Assembly: GCA_963756815.1 (NCBI GenBank) | Contig: CAVWPR010000046.1 | Span: 186,001-250,000 of the forward strand | Origin: JAENVU01 sp963756815 | GTDB lineage: Bacteria > Actinomycetota > Acidimicrobiia > IMCC26256 > JAENVU01 | Length of the DNA stretch: 64,000 bases | Reading direction: 5' to 3' | In this document: positions 56,211-64,000 of the stretch, in pieces | How positions within the stretch are numbered: position 1 is the stretch's first letter | Layout: each line of letters starts with the position of its first letter | Notes under the pieces: model-generated | What the model saw: the letters and a program-made list of their open reading frames with translations, nothing else | Told to the model about the DNA's origin: nothing | Database searches by the model: none | Position numbers and translations under genes: made by a program

Positions 56211-56226
56211 GTCCCATCACCTCCAC
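56211..56226 (+). repeat. att-like direct repeat, right copy
   Basis: Exact 16-base copy of the tRNA-Ala 3' end (54700-54715). The truncated kinase homologue begins within about 30 bases after it. Together the two copies bound a segment of about 1.5 kb holding the transposase remnant, cupin and MarR genes. Confidence 0.7.
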
Positions 56227-56239
56227 CGTCATCGGTCTC

Positions 56240-56695
56240 GTCGCCGCACACGTCGACGCGGGCGCTGGTGCTCGACGTGCGCTACGCCGACGGGCCGATC
56301 GGTGACCTTCCGCAACGTCTGATCCTCAAGACGATGCTGGTCGCGCCGCACGCGCCGCCCGAGATGTACGAGACCGAGGTCCGCTTCTACAACGAGTTGC
56401 GTCCCTCGCTGTCCGTCGAGACGCCCCGTTGCTACGCGGCGTCCTTCGATGCGGCGACGGGGCAGTTCGGTCTGCTGCTCGAGGACCTGACCGAGCGTGG
56501 CGCGAGGTTCCCGAACGCCATGGTGCCGGTGTCGGTGGACGAGGCCGGCGCGCTGCTGGATCAGCTGGCGTCGGTGCACGCCCAGTTCTGGCAGTCGCCG
56601 AGGTTCGCCACCGATCTGGCGTGGGTCGCCACGCCGAGGAAGGGCGGGATGTCGGGCGTCTTCGAGCGCCATGGACATCGACGCCCGGCGCGATC
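56240..56695 (+). pseudogene. truncated copy of the EcKinase-like phosphotransferase at 60012
   Basis: Reads VLDVRYADG, LKTMLVAPHAPPEMYETEVR, FYNELRPSLSVETPRCYAAS and FGLLLEDLTERGARFPNAM, nearly identical to residues about 55-185 of the intact gene at 60012-61115. It lacks the N-terminus, and stops being homologous after FERHG, before the catalytic HGDSHIAN loop, so it cannot be an active kinase. Its 5' edge abuts the right att-like repeat. Confidence 0.85.
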
Positions 56696-56801
56696 CGTGA
56701 GGCGCCGCCGCGCTGACCAGGCATCAGGAGTGCGGCGATCGATCCCGGCGGAGACGAGGCCGGCGTCGACCACCACGCGCAGCAGCGGGCCCGGCCGTAC
56801 C

Positions 56802-57161
56802 TCAGCTCGGAGCGCGGACCTCGTCGAGGCGGTCGAGGAGCTCGCCGGCGACTCGCTCGATCTCGTGGTGATCGTTCTGCGAAGCCCGTTGCTTCGCGTG
56901 GATCAGACCACTGCGAGACACGCGCCGGAAGTCGCCGTAGGGGAACCCGTAGCGGTCCTTCGTCTCCTCCGACGCCTCGGTGTCCAGGGCGAGGTGCCAC
57001 TCGCCGTAGCCGTCCCAACCGTCTCGCTCGATCTTGTCGTTGGACTCGTCGGCACTGGGATTGGCGTCGCTCCACTCGGTGTCGATGTCGTACTGGTGGG
57101 CGTCGATCATCCGGCGAGCCTTCTCGACGCCTGCTTCGTTCACTTGGTATTTGGTGCCCAT
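56802..57161 (-). CDS. conserved hypothetical protein
   Basis: 119 residues from ATG 57161 (MGTKYQVNEAGVEKARRMID). Very distinctive but uncharacterised: IDTEWSDANPSADESNDKIE, DGYGEWHLALDTEASEETKD, FPYGDFRRVSRSGLIHAKQR, ASQNDHHEIERVAGELLDRL. I have an impression of similar short proteins in other actinobacteria with no assigned function. Charged, soluble, no signal peptide. The longer frame to 57218 adds Arg-rich residues unlike the rest. Confidence 0.75.
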   Translation of the reverse strand: MGTKYQVNEAGVEKARRMIDAHQYDIDTEWSDANPSADESNDKIERDGWDGYGEWHLALDTEASEETKDRYGFPYGDFRRVSRSGLIHAKQRASQNDHHEIERVAGELLDRLDEVRAPS

Positions 57162-57236
57162 GCTCGCGATGTACCCGCGCGGCGTCGCGCGATAACGCCG
57201 CACCGAAACGCTCGGCACCGACCTCCAGGGACTTCC

Positions 57237-59581
57237 TCACACGCGTCGGATCGGCCGGTCGACGGCGCCCCCGGTCCCGTCGACCACTCGGACTTCGACG
57301 GTCGCCGGGAGTCCTTCGACGACGATGGTGGGATCGAGTCGAGGTGGTCGTGAGGGTCACGGCGTCTCCGTCGACTCGCGCCGCGCCGCGCCAGTCGGAC
57401 GTGACGGTCGGCGCGCCGGCGCGCAGGGTGAGCAGTTCGGTGGGGCGGGCCCCGACATGGGAAACGACGGGTCCGAGAGGGACGAGCGACTCGGCCCGCT
57501 GGTAGAGCGGGAAGTGGTCGATCGGGCTGTGGGTGGCGATCCAGGTGGGGCCGTGGTGTCTCTCGCCGGTGAACCAGTGGACCCAGTCGCCTCGGGGCAG
57601 GTACACGCGACGGCTGCCGTCAGGGGTGGCGACCGGGGCGACGAGGAGGTCGTCGCCGAGGAGCCATTGGTCGGAGAGGTGCCAGGTGGTGGGGTCGTCG
57701 GGGTGGTCGACGACGAGGGCCCGGGCCAGAGGAGCGCCCGACGCCGCGGTGTGGTGTGCCTGGCCGAGCAGGTACGGCAGGAGCCGGTACCGCAAGTGGA
57801 GCAGGTCGCGGGCGAGGTCGGTGGTCGTGCCGCGGTCGTAGAGCTCGCGGTTGCCGAACCCGTGGATGCGGCTGTGCGAGAGGAACAGCCCGGCCTGGAG
57901 CCAGCGGATGAGCAGGTCGTCGTCGGGTTCGCCGAAGAAGCCGCCGATGTCCATGCTCCAGAACGGGAACCCGCACAGGCCCAGGGAGAGGCCGCCGCTG
58001 ACGTTGGCGACGAGGTTGTCCCACCGCGCCGAGGAGTCGCCGCCCCAATGGAGTGGATAGCGCTGGGAGCCGGCGAAGGCCGATCGAGCCCAGATGATCC
58101 ACTCGCCGGTACCGGCGTGGGTGGCCTCGGCGACGGCGCGGTTGTACAGCAGCGGGTAGCGGTTGTGCATGCGGTGGCCCGGCGTGCCGTCGTGGTAGAC
58201 GCCGTCGACGGGTGCCTGCTCACCGAAGTCGGCCTTGATCGCCCGCGCACCGAGGTCGAACAGCGCGCCGAGCCACCGCTGGTACACCTCGACCGCGTCG
58301 GGGTTGGTGAAGTCGATGCACCCGACCCGTCCACCCGCCCAGTCCGGCGTGTAGCAGAGCCCCACGTCGTAGAGGCTGCCGTCCTCGTGGCGCACGAACC
58401 CGTCGACCGCCGCCAGCTCGTCGAACAGCGCCGAGCCCTCGGGGATGTAGGGCAGCTGCCACAACGACACCTTCACGCCCATCGCCGCCATGGCGTCGAG
58501 GTAGGCGGCGGGGTCGGGGAACCGGTCGGGGTCGAACTCGAGGTCGCAGCACCAGTCGCGGCGGAACCAGTGGGTGTCGAGGTGCAGCACGTCGAACGGC
58601 AGGTCCTCGGCCCGCATCCGCGTCGGCGACCTCGAGGGTCTCGGCGGCGGAGGAGTAGGAGATCTTCGACTGCCAGAACCCGAACGACCAGTCCGGTGGC
58701 ACGTTCGGTCGACCGGTCAGGTCGGTGTACGCCTGCAGGACCTGGCGGACGTCGCCGACGAACACGAACGCGTCGAACCAGTCGTCGTCCACGGCCACCT
58801 GCAGCTGGGGTGCGCACCGGCTGCCGATCCAGGCCGTGAGCCGGGCGTCGTGATTGGCGAACACTCCCCACCCCGCGGTCGTGACCCAGAACGGCACGTT
58901 CTTGTAGGCCCGCGGCGTGACCGTGCCCATCGCTTCCTGCATGTCGACGTCGATCGTCTGGCCGACCTTGTCGAGTCGGCCGAACCGCTCGCCGAACCCG
59001 TAGACGCACTCGTCGTCGCGGATCGAGAACACCTCGGTGGCCAGCCGGTGACGGGGCACGGGGGTGCGGCAGATGCCGGTGGGGAACGCATCCCACGCAC
59101 TCAGCAGGTTCGACTCGCTGCCTCCCACGGTGCCGACCAGGAGGCCGTCCGCGCGTCGCACCCGCAAGGTCGGGCCGCCGACCGCGGGCACCTCCACCTC
59201 GACGGAGGCCTCACCGGTGGTGATGGACACCCCGGCGTCGGTCCGGTCACAACGAGCCGCTTCGGTCACGCGCACGTCGGTCGCCAGCATCGGTGTATCG
59301 CCCGCCGGCACGTCGGTGCCGAGCGCGAACCGGTAGCGGAACGTGCGAAGCCCGACGGCCTCGACGCGCACCGTGAGCGAGCCAGCCGCGATTGGCTCCC
59401 CCGCCAGGGCCACGCCACGAGGGAGTCGGGTGGCGCTGGTGTCCGACGTACCGGAGGCGTCGAGGACCACGAACCCCTCACCGACCTCGCGGATCGTGGT
59501 CCTGGACAGCCGGAACCGATCCACCTCGAGGCGTTCGAGGTGCCGGGTCGGCGGCCGATCGGGATCGGGATCGGGATCCAT
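57237..59581 (-). CDS. glycoside hydrolase family 31 (alpha-xylosidase/alpha-glucosidase type)
   Basis: About 781 residues. The N-terminal galactose-mutarotase-like beta domain (to about residue 240) is followed by a TIM barrel. Nucleophile Asp is in ARAIKADFGEQAPVDG (KxDFGE), acid/base Asp in HWGGDSSARWDNL, and GLSLGLCGFPFWSMDIGGFFG is family-typical; the pattern is closest to YicI-like alpha-xylosidases. Breaks near 58623 and 57340 are each fixed by dropping one base, the second restoring the C-terminal beta sheet (TIVVEGLPATVEVRVVDG) and stop at 57237. No signal peptide, so probably cytosolic. No sugar transporter is adjacent. Confidence 0.9.
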
Positions 59582-59877
59582 GCGCGTGCTCCGGTTGGTC
59601 GTGGTGGTCGGGTTCGGTATCGCGTGTGGTGCGCCCGTGGCGCGATGCCAGAGATCGACGGCGATCCCAACACGGACCGATGCATGCATGCTGGCGTGTC
59701 GGGCACCGCTCGTCGAGAACGACGAGGTCCGCCGGTGCGTCGTGCGCGGGCGGACGTACGGCGGCGGCGAATCCCGGTCGACACTCGTGTACTCGGCGCG
59801 TACGGCCAGGTGACCGACCCTGGGCTCGTCCTGAGATCTGGGAGGATGCCGACCGTGGATGCGGCGTGGACGACCCG

Positions 59878-60015
59878 ATGGACCTCGACGTGGTCTACCG
59901 CGACGAGTGCGCGAAGACCGGCGGCGGCCGGCGCTCGGTATCCCGCCGGGAAGACGTGCTGAAGATCACGGGCGGGTGGTTCGCCGAGCTCGCCGGCCCG
60001 AGGCTCTGCGGTTGA
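59878..60015 (+). CDS. possible small ORF ahead of the kinase gene
   Basis: 45 codons, MDLDVVYRDECAKTGGGRR at the start and LKITGGWFAELAGPRLCG at the end; its TGA overlaps the TTG proposed as kinase start (TTGA). It may be a coupled leader peptide, or a frameshifted piece of the kinase N-terminus. The 296 bases between the GH31 start and this ORF (59582-59877) hold no clear gene or site. Confidence 0.3.
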   Translation: MDLDVVYRDECAKTGGGRRSVSRREDVLKITGGWFAELAGPRLCG

Positions 60016-61115
60016 GCGTCGTCGGGTTCGGTCGGTACGAGGAGGACCTGACCGCGGAGATCCTGACCGACGTCCTCGCGGTCGACCATCCGGGCGTGCG
60101 CGTGGATGCGGTCGAGGTCGTTGCGACCAAGCGCTGCGGTGAAGGCATCGCGTCGACCGCCGATCGTATGGTGCTCGACCTCACCTATGCCGCGGGTTCG
60201 GCCGCCGGCCTCCCGGAGCGTCTCGTCCTGAAGACGATGCTGGTCTCGCCGCACGCGCCGTCGGCGATGTACGAGACCGAGGTCCGCTTCTACAACGAGC
60301 TGCGGCCGGCGCTGTCGGTCGAGACTCCGCGCTGCTACGCGGCATCCTTCGACCCGGCGACGGGTCAGTTCGGCCTGCTGCTCGAGGACCTGACCGAGCG
60401 TGGCGCGCGGTTTCCGAACGCCACCGTGCCGGTGTCGGTCGACGAGGTCGAGGCACTGCTCGACCAGCTGGCCGTGTTGCACGCCCAGTTCTGGCAGTCC
60501 CCGCGTTTTGGTGGCGATCTCGCCTGGGTCGCGACGCCCCGAAGCGGAGGTATGGCGGGAATCTTCGAGCGTCATGGACTCGCGATCATCTCGGACCAGG
60601 TCGACCGTCACCCGTTCAAACGCGAGCTGATCGCCCCGCTCGGGCTCGATGTCGACGAGCTCTGGGCGGCGCTCGCCGTGGTGGAGCGGTCCCTCGAGGC
60701 CGCGCCCGTCACGCTGCTCCACGGTGACTCGCACATCGCGAACACCTATCTCCTTCCGGACGGCACCGGTGGCCTGCTCGACTGGCAGCTCCAGGTCCGC
60801 GGGTGCTGGGCGCACGACGTCGCATACCTCATCTCGACCGCGCTCGAACCGGAAGTCCGCCGTGCCGAAGTGCGATCCTTGCTCGGGCGGTACCTCGACG
60901 CGCTGGCGGCTCGCGGGGTCGCTGAGGTGCCCGACCGTGACGGAGCGTGGGAATGGTGCCGGCGCGCGGTCCTGTGGGGTCTGGTCATCGGGTGGTTGAT
61001 CACGCCGCCCGAGAACTACGGGCCTGAGATCACCGCGGCCAACACGGCGCGCATGGTGGCCGCGGTCCAGGACTTCGACGCGCTCGGAGCTGTCGGGAAG
61101 GCGCCACCGGGTTGA
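60012..61115 (+). CDS. EcKinase/APH-like phosphotransferase
   Basis: 367 residues from TTG 60012. Related to ecdysteroid-kinase-like and choline/aminoglycoside kinases. N-lobe region CGEGIASTADRMVLDLTY and LKTMLVSPHAPSAMYETEVR; catalytic loop LLHGDSHIANTYL (HGDxxxxN); metal motif GGLLDWQLQVRG; WGLVIGWLITPPENYG near the end. A truncated second copy lies at 56240, so this region was duplicated. Substrate unknown; homologues in actinobacteria often sit near sterol or acyl-CoA genes. Confidence 0.88.
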   Translation: MSVVGFGRYEEDLTAEILTDVLAVDHPGVRVDAVEVVATKRCGEGIASTADRMVLDLTYAAGSAAGLPERLVLKTMLVSPHAPSAMYETEVRFYNELRPALSVETPRCYAASFDPATGQFGLLLEDLTERGARFPNATVPVSVDEVEALLDQLAVLHAQFWQSPRFGGDLAWVATPRSGGMAGIFERHGLAIISDQVDRHPFKRELIAPLGLDVDELWAALAVVERSLEAAPVTLLHGDSHIANTYLLPDGTGGLLDWQLQVRGCWAHDVAYLISTALEPEVRRAEVRSLLGRYLDALAARGVAEVPDRDGAWEWCRRAVLWGLVIGWLITPPENYGPEITAANTARMVAAVQDFDALGAVGKAPPG

Positions 61116-61261
61116 CCGGTTCAGAACCCCGGCGATCTGAGGGGGCTTGCGAGCTGTGACGGCGACCGTTCACGGCGTTCAACGGAAGGTCGTCGCTGGT
61201 TTGCAATCGGCGCTCGGCATCGCGAGAGTGCCGGGTCCGACCGACGACGCTGGGGGTCAAC

Positions 61262-62708
61262 GTGGGGACGGCTCGAAAGGCTCTGCTGCTCGCGGCAGTG
61301 CTCGCGATGGCACTGGCCGCGTGTGGGAGCAGCGGCGGGAGCAGCCGGCGGTGGTACACCGGGCGAGCCGTGCCCGTCGCAGGGCAAGGGCGACAAGGTC
61401 GAGACGATCCGCGTCCCCCAGGACGAGCCGACGATCCAGAAGGCCGTGTGCGCCGCGCACGAGGGTGACCTCGTGCTCGTGAGCAAGGGCGTCTACAAGG
61501 AGGCCGTCGACGTCACCACGCCGTACGTCACCATCCGCGGCGTCGACCGCAACGACGTCATCCTCGACGGTGGCTTCAAGCGGGAGAACGGCATCCGCGT
61601 GCTGAACACCGACGGCGCAGTGGTGGAGAACATGACCGCCCGGAACTACACGAGCAACGGGTTCTTCTGGACCGGCTCGGACCACTTCCGCGGCTCGTAC
61701 CTCACCGCGTACCGCAACGGCGACTACGGCATCTACGCGTACGACGCCTACCACGGCCAGATCGACCACGACTACGGCAGCGGCAGTCCCGACGCGGGCG
61801 TCTACGTGGGCGGGTGCTTCCGCTGCGACGTCGTCGTCGACGGTGTGCTGTCGGAGAACAACGGCATCGGGTACTCGGGGACGAACTCCGGCGGTGACCT
61901 CTACATCGTGAACTCGACGTTCCGGCACAACCGCGCCGGCATCGTGCCCAACACCGGCTCGTACGAGCCGTGCTACCCGGAGCGGAACACGACCATCGTC
62001 GGCAACCTCGTCGTCGACAACAACAACTTGGCGCTCGCCTCGATCAGCGACGCGCTGCTCGCGACGGGGAACGGGATCCTGCTGCCCGGCGGCGTCCGCA
62101 ACGACATCGAGCGCAACCGCGTCCAGCAGCACGAGCGCACCGGCATCGGTCTCGTGCCCTACCCGGAGAGCGACGCCAACGATCTGCCGCCGACACCGAC
62201 GGAGTGGGACAAGCCCTGCGTGCCGAAGGACGACCAGGGCAAGAAGATCCCGGCGTCCCAGTGCAAGGCGGTCGAGGGGCTCATGGACAAGTGCGGTGTC
62301 CTGTGGCCACCGCGCGAGAACCGGGTGATCGGCAACGTGGTGACGGGCTCGGGCGTCGCCGATCTCGCGGTCGGCACCGTCGACATCTTCAACGAGGGTG
62401 TCACCACCGACACGCTCGGCAACTGCTTCGCCGACAACACCTTCGGCACGAGCGCGCCCAAGGCGATCGAGCAGGTCGCGCCGTGCTCGGGGACGAGCTC
62501 CGGCGGCTGGAACGACGGACCGCTGGACCTGATCGGCGTGTTCCTGAACACCCCGGCCTCACCGCCGAAGGACCGGTGGAAGACGACACCGGTGCCGGGT
62601 CCGCAGCCGACCATGCCCGGTTCGGTCACGGCGGCGCCCAGGCGGTTCACCGCGCCCGAGAAACCGGACCTGGCCGCGATCGGCGTACCCCCGGCGCCCA
62701 CCAGTTGA
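61262..62708 (+). CDS. secreted right-handed parallel beta-helix lipoprotein
   Basis: About 482 residues. GTG 61262 begins a signal peptide ending in LAMALAACGSSG (lipobox). After a break near 61352 the mature part continues GEPCPSQGKGDKVETIRVP with the pectate-lyase/NosD-like beta-helix: TIQKAVCAAHEGDLVLVSKG, YVTIRGVDRNDVILDGG, repeated N-x-x strand ladders (NGIRVLNTDGAVVENMTARN), then Cys-containing loops and a Pro-rich C-terminus. Likely a surface carbohydrate-binding or -cleaving protein; catalytic residues not assigned. Its stop overlaps the next GTG/ATG region. Confidence 0.85.
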
Positions 62709-63654
62709 CGAGGGGTCGCGCGTCGCGCGTCGCCGTCGCGATCACGGTCGCCGCCGGGCTCGTGCTCGCGACCGCCGCGTTCCTCGCGCGCGGCTCGGGC
62801 GCGCCGGAGCCGGACGCGCGACGAGGCGGCCGCCGCGGCGGCAAGCCGGCGCGTCGGGCCCGAGCGCTACTCGGGGGTGCAGGGCACGACCGGTCAGTTC
62901 GTCGTGCAGTGTCTCTACAGCCACTCCGCCGCCGTCGACCCGATCGTGCACCCGGGTCACGTCGGCATGTCGCACCGCCACGACTTCTACGGCGCCACCC
63001 GCACCGGCGCCGCGTCGACGGCGGCGCAGCTGCGTCGGCAGCCGACCACGTGCGACAAGACCGTCGACACCGCGGCGTACTGGCAGCCGACCCTCTACGA
63101 CCACGACGTCGCGGTCCGGCCGCGGAGCATCCAGGCGTACTACCGGGCCGCGCCGCACGTGGACCCGCAGCTCGTCCGGCCGTTCCCGTTCGGCCTCGCG
63201 ATGATCGCGGGGAACGCGGAGGCCACGCGTCCGCAACGCGGCGACGCCGCGGGGTGGACGTGCGGCGCGCGACCCGACCTGGCCGCGACGCCGCCGGACT
63301 GCCCGGGCACCGCGCCGCTGCACCTCGTGCTGACGTTCCCCGACTGCTGGGACGGCGTGCACCGTGACCGCCCCGACCATCGTGACCACGTCGCCTACTC
63401 GGCGGACGGACGATGCCCGGCGACGCATCCCGTCCACGTGCCCCAGCTCACCGGTCGCGGTCACGTTCCCCGTCACCGGAACGGGTCACGACCTCCGGCT
63501 GGCGTCGGGCCCGACCGTGTCGGCGCACGGCGACTTCCTCAACGCCTGGGATCCGGCCGGTCTCGAGCGGGAGATCGCGCAGTGCATCCGGCGGGGGGCG
63601 GTGTGCGACCTCGCGTCGAGCCGCCAGGAGTCCCCGCTGTTCCAGACTCGCTGA
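62705..63654 (+). CDS. secreted DUF1996-domain protein
   Basis: About 316 residues, starting ATGA-coupled to the beta-helix gene. N-terminal signal segment VAVAITVAAGLVLATAAFLA. After a break near 62823 the DUF1996 domain runs QFVVQCLYSHSAAVDPIVHP, GMSHRHDFYGA (His-rich), AAYWQPTLYD and FPDCWDGVHRDRPDHRDHVA; a second break near 63443 precedes VAVTFPVTGTGHDLRLASG and the stop at 63652. The family is common in fungi and actinobacteria, function unknown; some are linked to cell-wall polysaccharide. Confidence 0.85.
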
Positions 63655-63667
63655 TCCCGCACCGACG

Positions 63668-64000
63668 TCACGGGACGACGCGGACGCCGCCGTCCATCCC
63701 GCTCGTCGGCGTGCCGTGCAGCGAGCAGTAGAAGCGGAAGTCCCCGGCCGTGCCGGAACGTCACCTTCCAGGTGTCGCCGGGGTCGAGGATCTTCGACGA
63801 TCCGGAACCCGTCGCCGACGGAGATCACGTTGTGGGGGTGGTGGCCGGTGTTCCGGAACGTCACGGTGGTGCCCGCGCTCACCGAGCTGAACTGCGGGCT
63901 CGAACGCGTTGTCGACGGCCTCGATCGTCACCGCGCGCCGCCCGGTCTCGTTCTGATCTCCTGACCGGACAGCGATCCGGTGGACGGAGCCTCCGTTGCT
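63668..64000 (-). CDS. plastocyanin-like cupredoxin (5' end outside window)
   Basis: Copper-binding electron-transfer-type domain. Pieces in order on the minus strand: RRAVTIEAVDNAFEPQFSS, VSAGTTVTFRNTGHHPHNVI (first His ligand), ILDPGDTWKVTFR, and FRFYCSLHGTPTSGM (Cys, His, Met ligands), ending VRVVP at TGA 63668. Breaks near 63893, 63797 and 63737 are each fixed by dropping one base. The start lies beyond the window. It converges on the DUF1996 gene. Confidence 0.8.

Noticed and set aside
59580..59813. Possible 77-residue lipoprotein (MRVLRLVVVVGFGIACG)
   Set aside because: The signal-like start is suggestive, but codon use is mixed, the remainder is Arg/Cys-rich without domain features, and it overlaps the GH31 start region. 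Not listed as a gene.
59582..60000. Kinase N-terminus in the upstream frame
   Set aside because: The frame ending at 60015 does not resemble kinase N-lobe sequence; the TTG start at 60012 leads straight into a plausible family N-terminus (RYEEDLTAEILTDVL).

Overview
The window is very GC-rich, gene-dense DNA on both strands. It looks like an uncultured or deep-branching actinobacterium, most plausibly of the Acidimicrobiia. Supporting markers are a WhiB regulator, glucosyl-3-phosphoglycerate synthase, a wax-ester/DGAT acyltransferase, actinobacterial-type coproheme decarboxylase, a PAC2 protein, an IdeR/DtxR iron box, many GTG starts and pervasive GTGA/ATGA stop-start overlaps. The lineage is inferred from gene content only.

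Layout. 0-10 kb: the end of glycerate kinase; gpgS; a SAM-I riboswitch driving a threonine-synthase-like enzyme and a MoaD/ThiS sulfur-carrier protein; an iron-uptake pair (efeU plus a cupredoxin lipoprotein) behind an IdeR box and next to a DtxR-family repressor; groEL behind two CIRCE operators; an LppX-like lipoprotein; coproheme decarboxylase. 10-21 kb: a giant multi-PAS/GAF/GGDEF/EAL sensor, then the nitrogen operon amt-glnK-glnD and a NUDIX hydrolase. 21-37 kb: lipid and CoA metabolism (WS/DGAT, amidase, MBL hydrolase, M20 peptidase, CoA-transferase, acyl-CoA-associated kinase-like protein), WhiB and LysR regulators, and a VOC/PAP2/flippase operon. 37-49 kb: tldD-tldE, plsY, galU, the molybdenum-cofactor genes moeA, moaA and moaC, an LPXTG-like surface protein and a bacterial translin homologue. 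49-54 kb: a PI-PLC-like lipoprotein and a four-gene MaoC/MaoC-like/DUF35/thiolase-like cluster resembling the ChsH1-ChsH2-Ltp2 steroid side-chain module. 54.6-56.7 kb: tRNA-Ala(CGC) whose 3' end is duplicated 1.5 kb downstream. The repeats enclose a transposase remnant and a divergent cupin/MarR pair, and a truncated kinase copy starts immediately beyond. 56.8-64 kb: a GH31 glycosidase, the intact kinase paralogue, and a group of secreted proteins (beta-helix, DUF1996, cupredoxin).

Roughly 40 conserved genes or gene segments are broken by frameshifts. In almost every case the correct frame is regained by removing one base, usually from a run of two or more identical bases. They cluster heavily at 10.8-16.1 kb and 55-64 kb and are absent from long stretches in between. 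I treat them as probable homopolymer over-calls in the assembly and annotate those genes across the break, giving the approximate break position.

The most interesting biology is (i) the SAM-riboswitch/ThrC-like/sulfur-carrier operon, which suggests a carrier-dependent homocysteine route; (ii) a recurrent intergenic element with a covarying hairpin that sits between coupled genes as a mini-ORF preserving the stop-start overlap; and (iii) the tRNA-Ala island. No CRISPR array, integrase, prophage or rRNA was seen.
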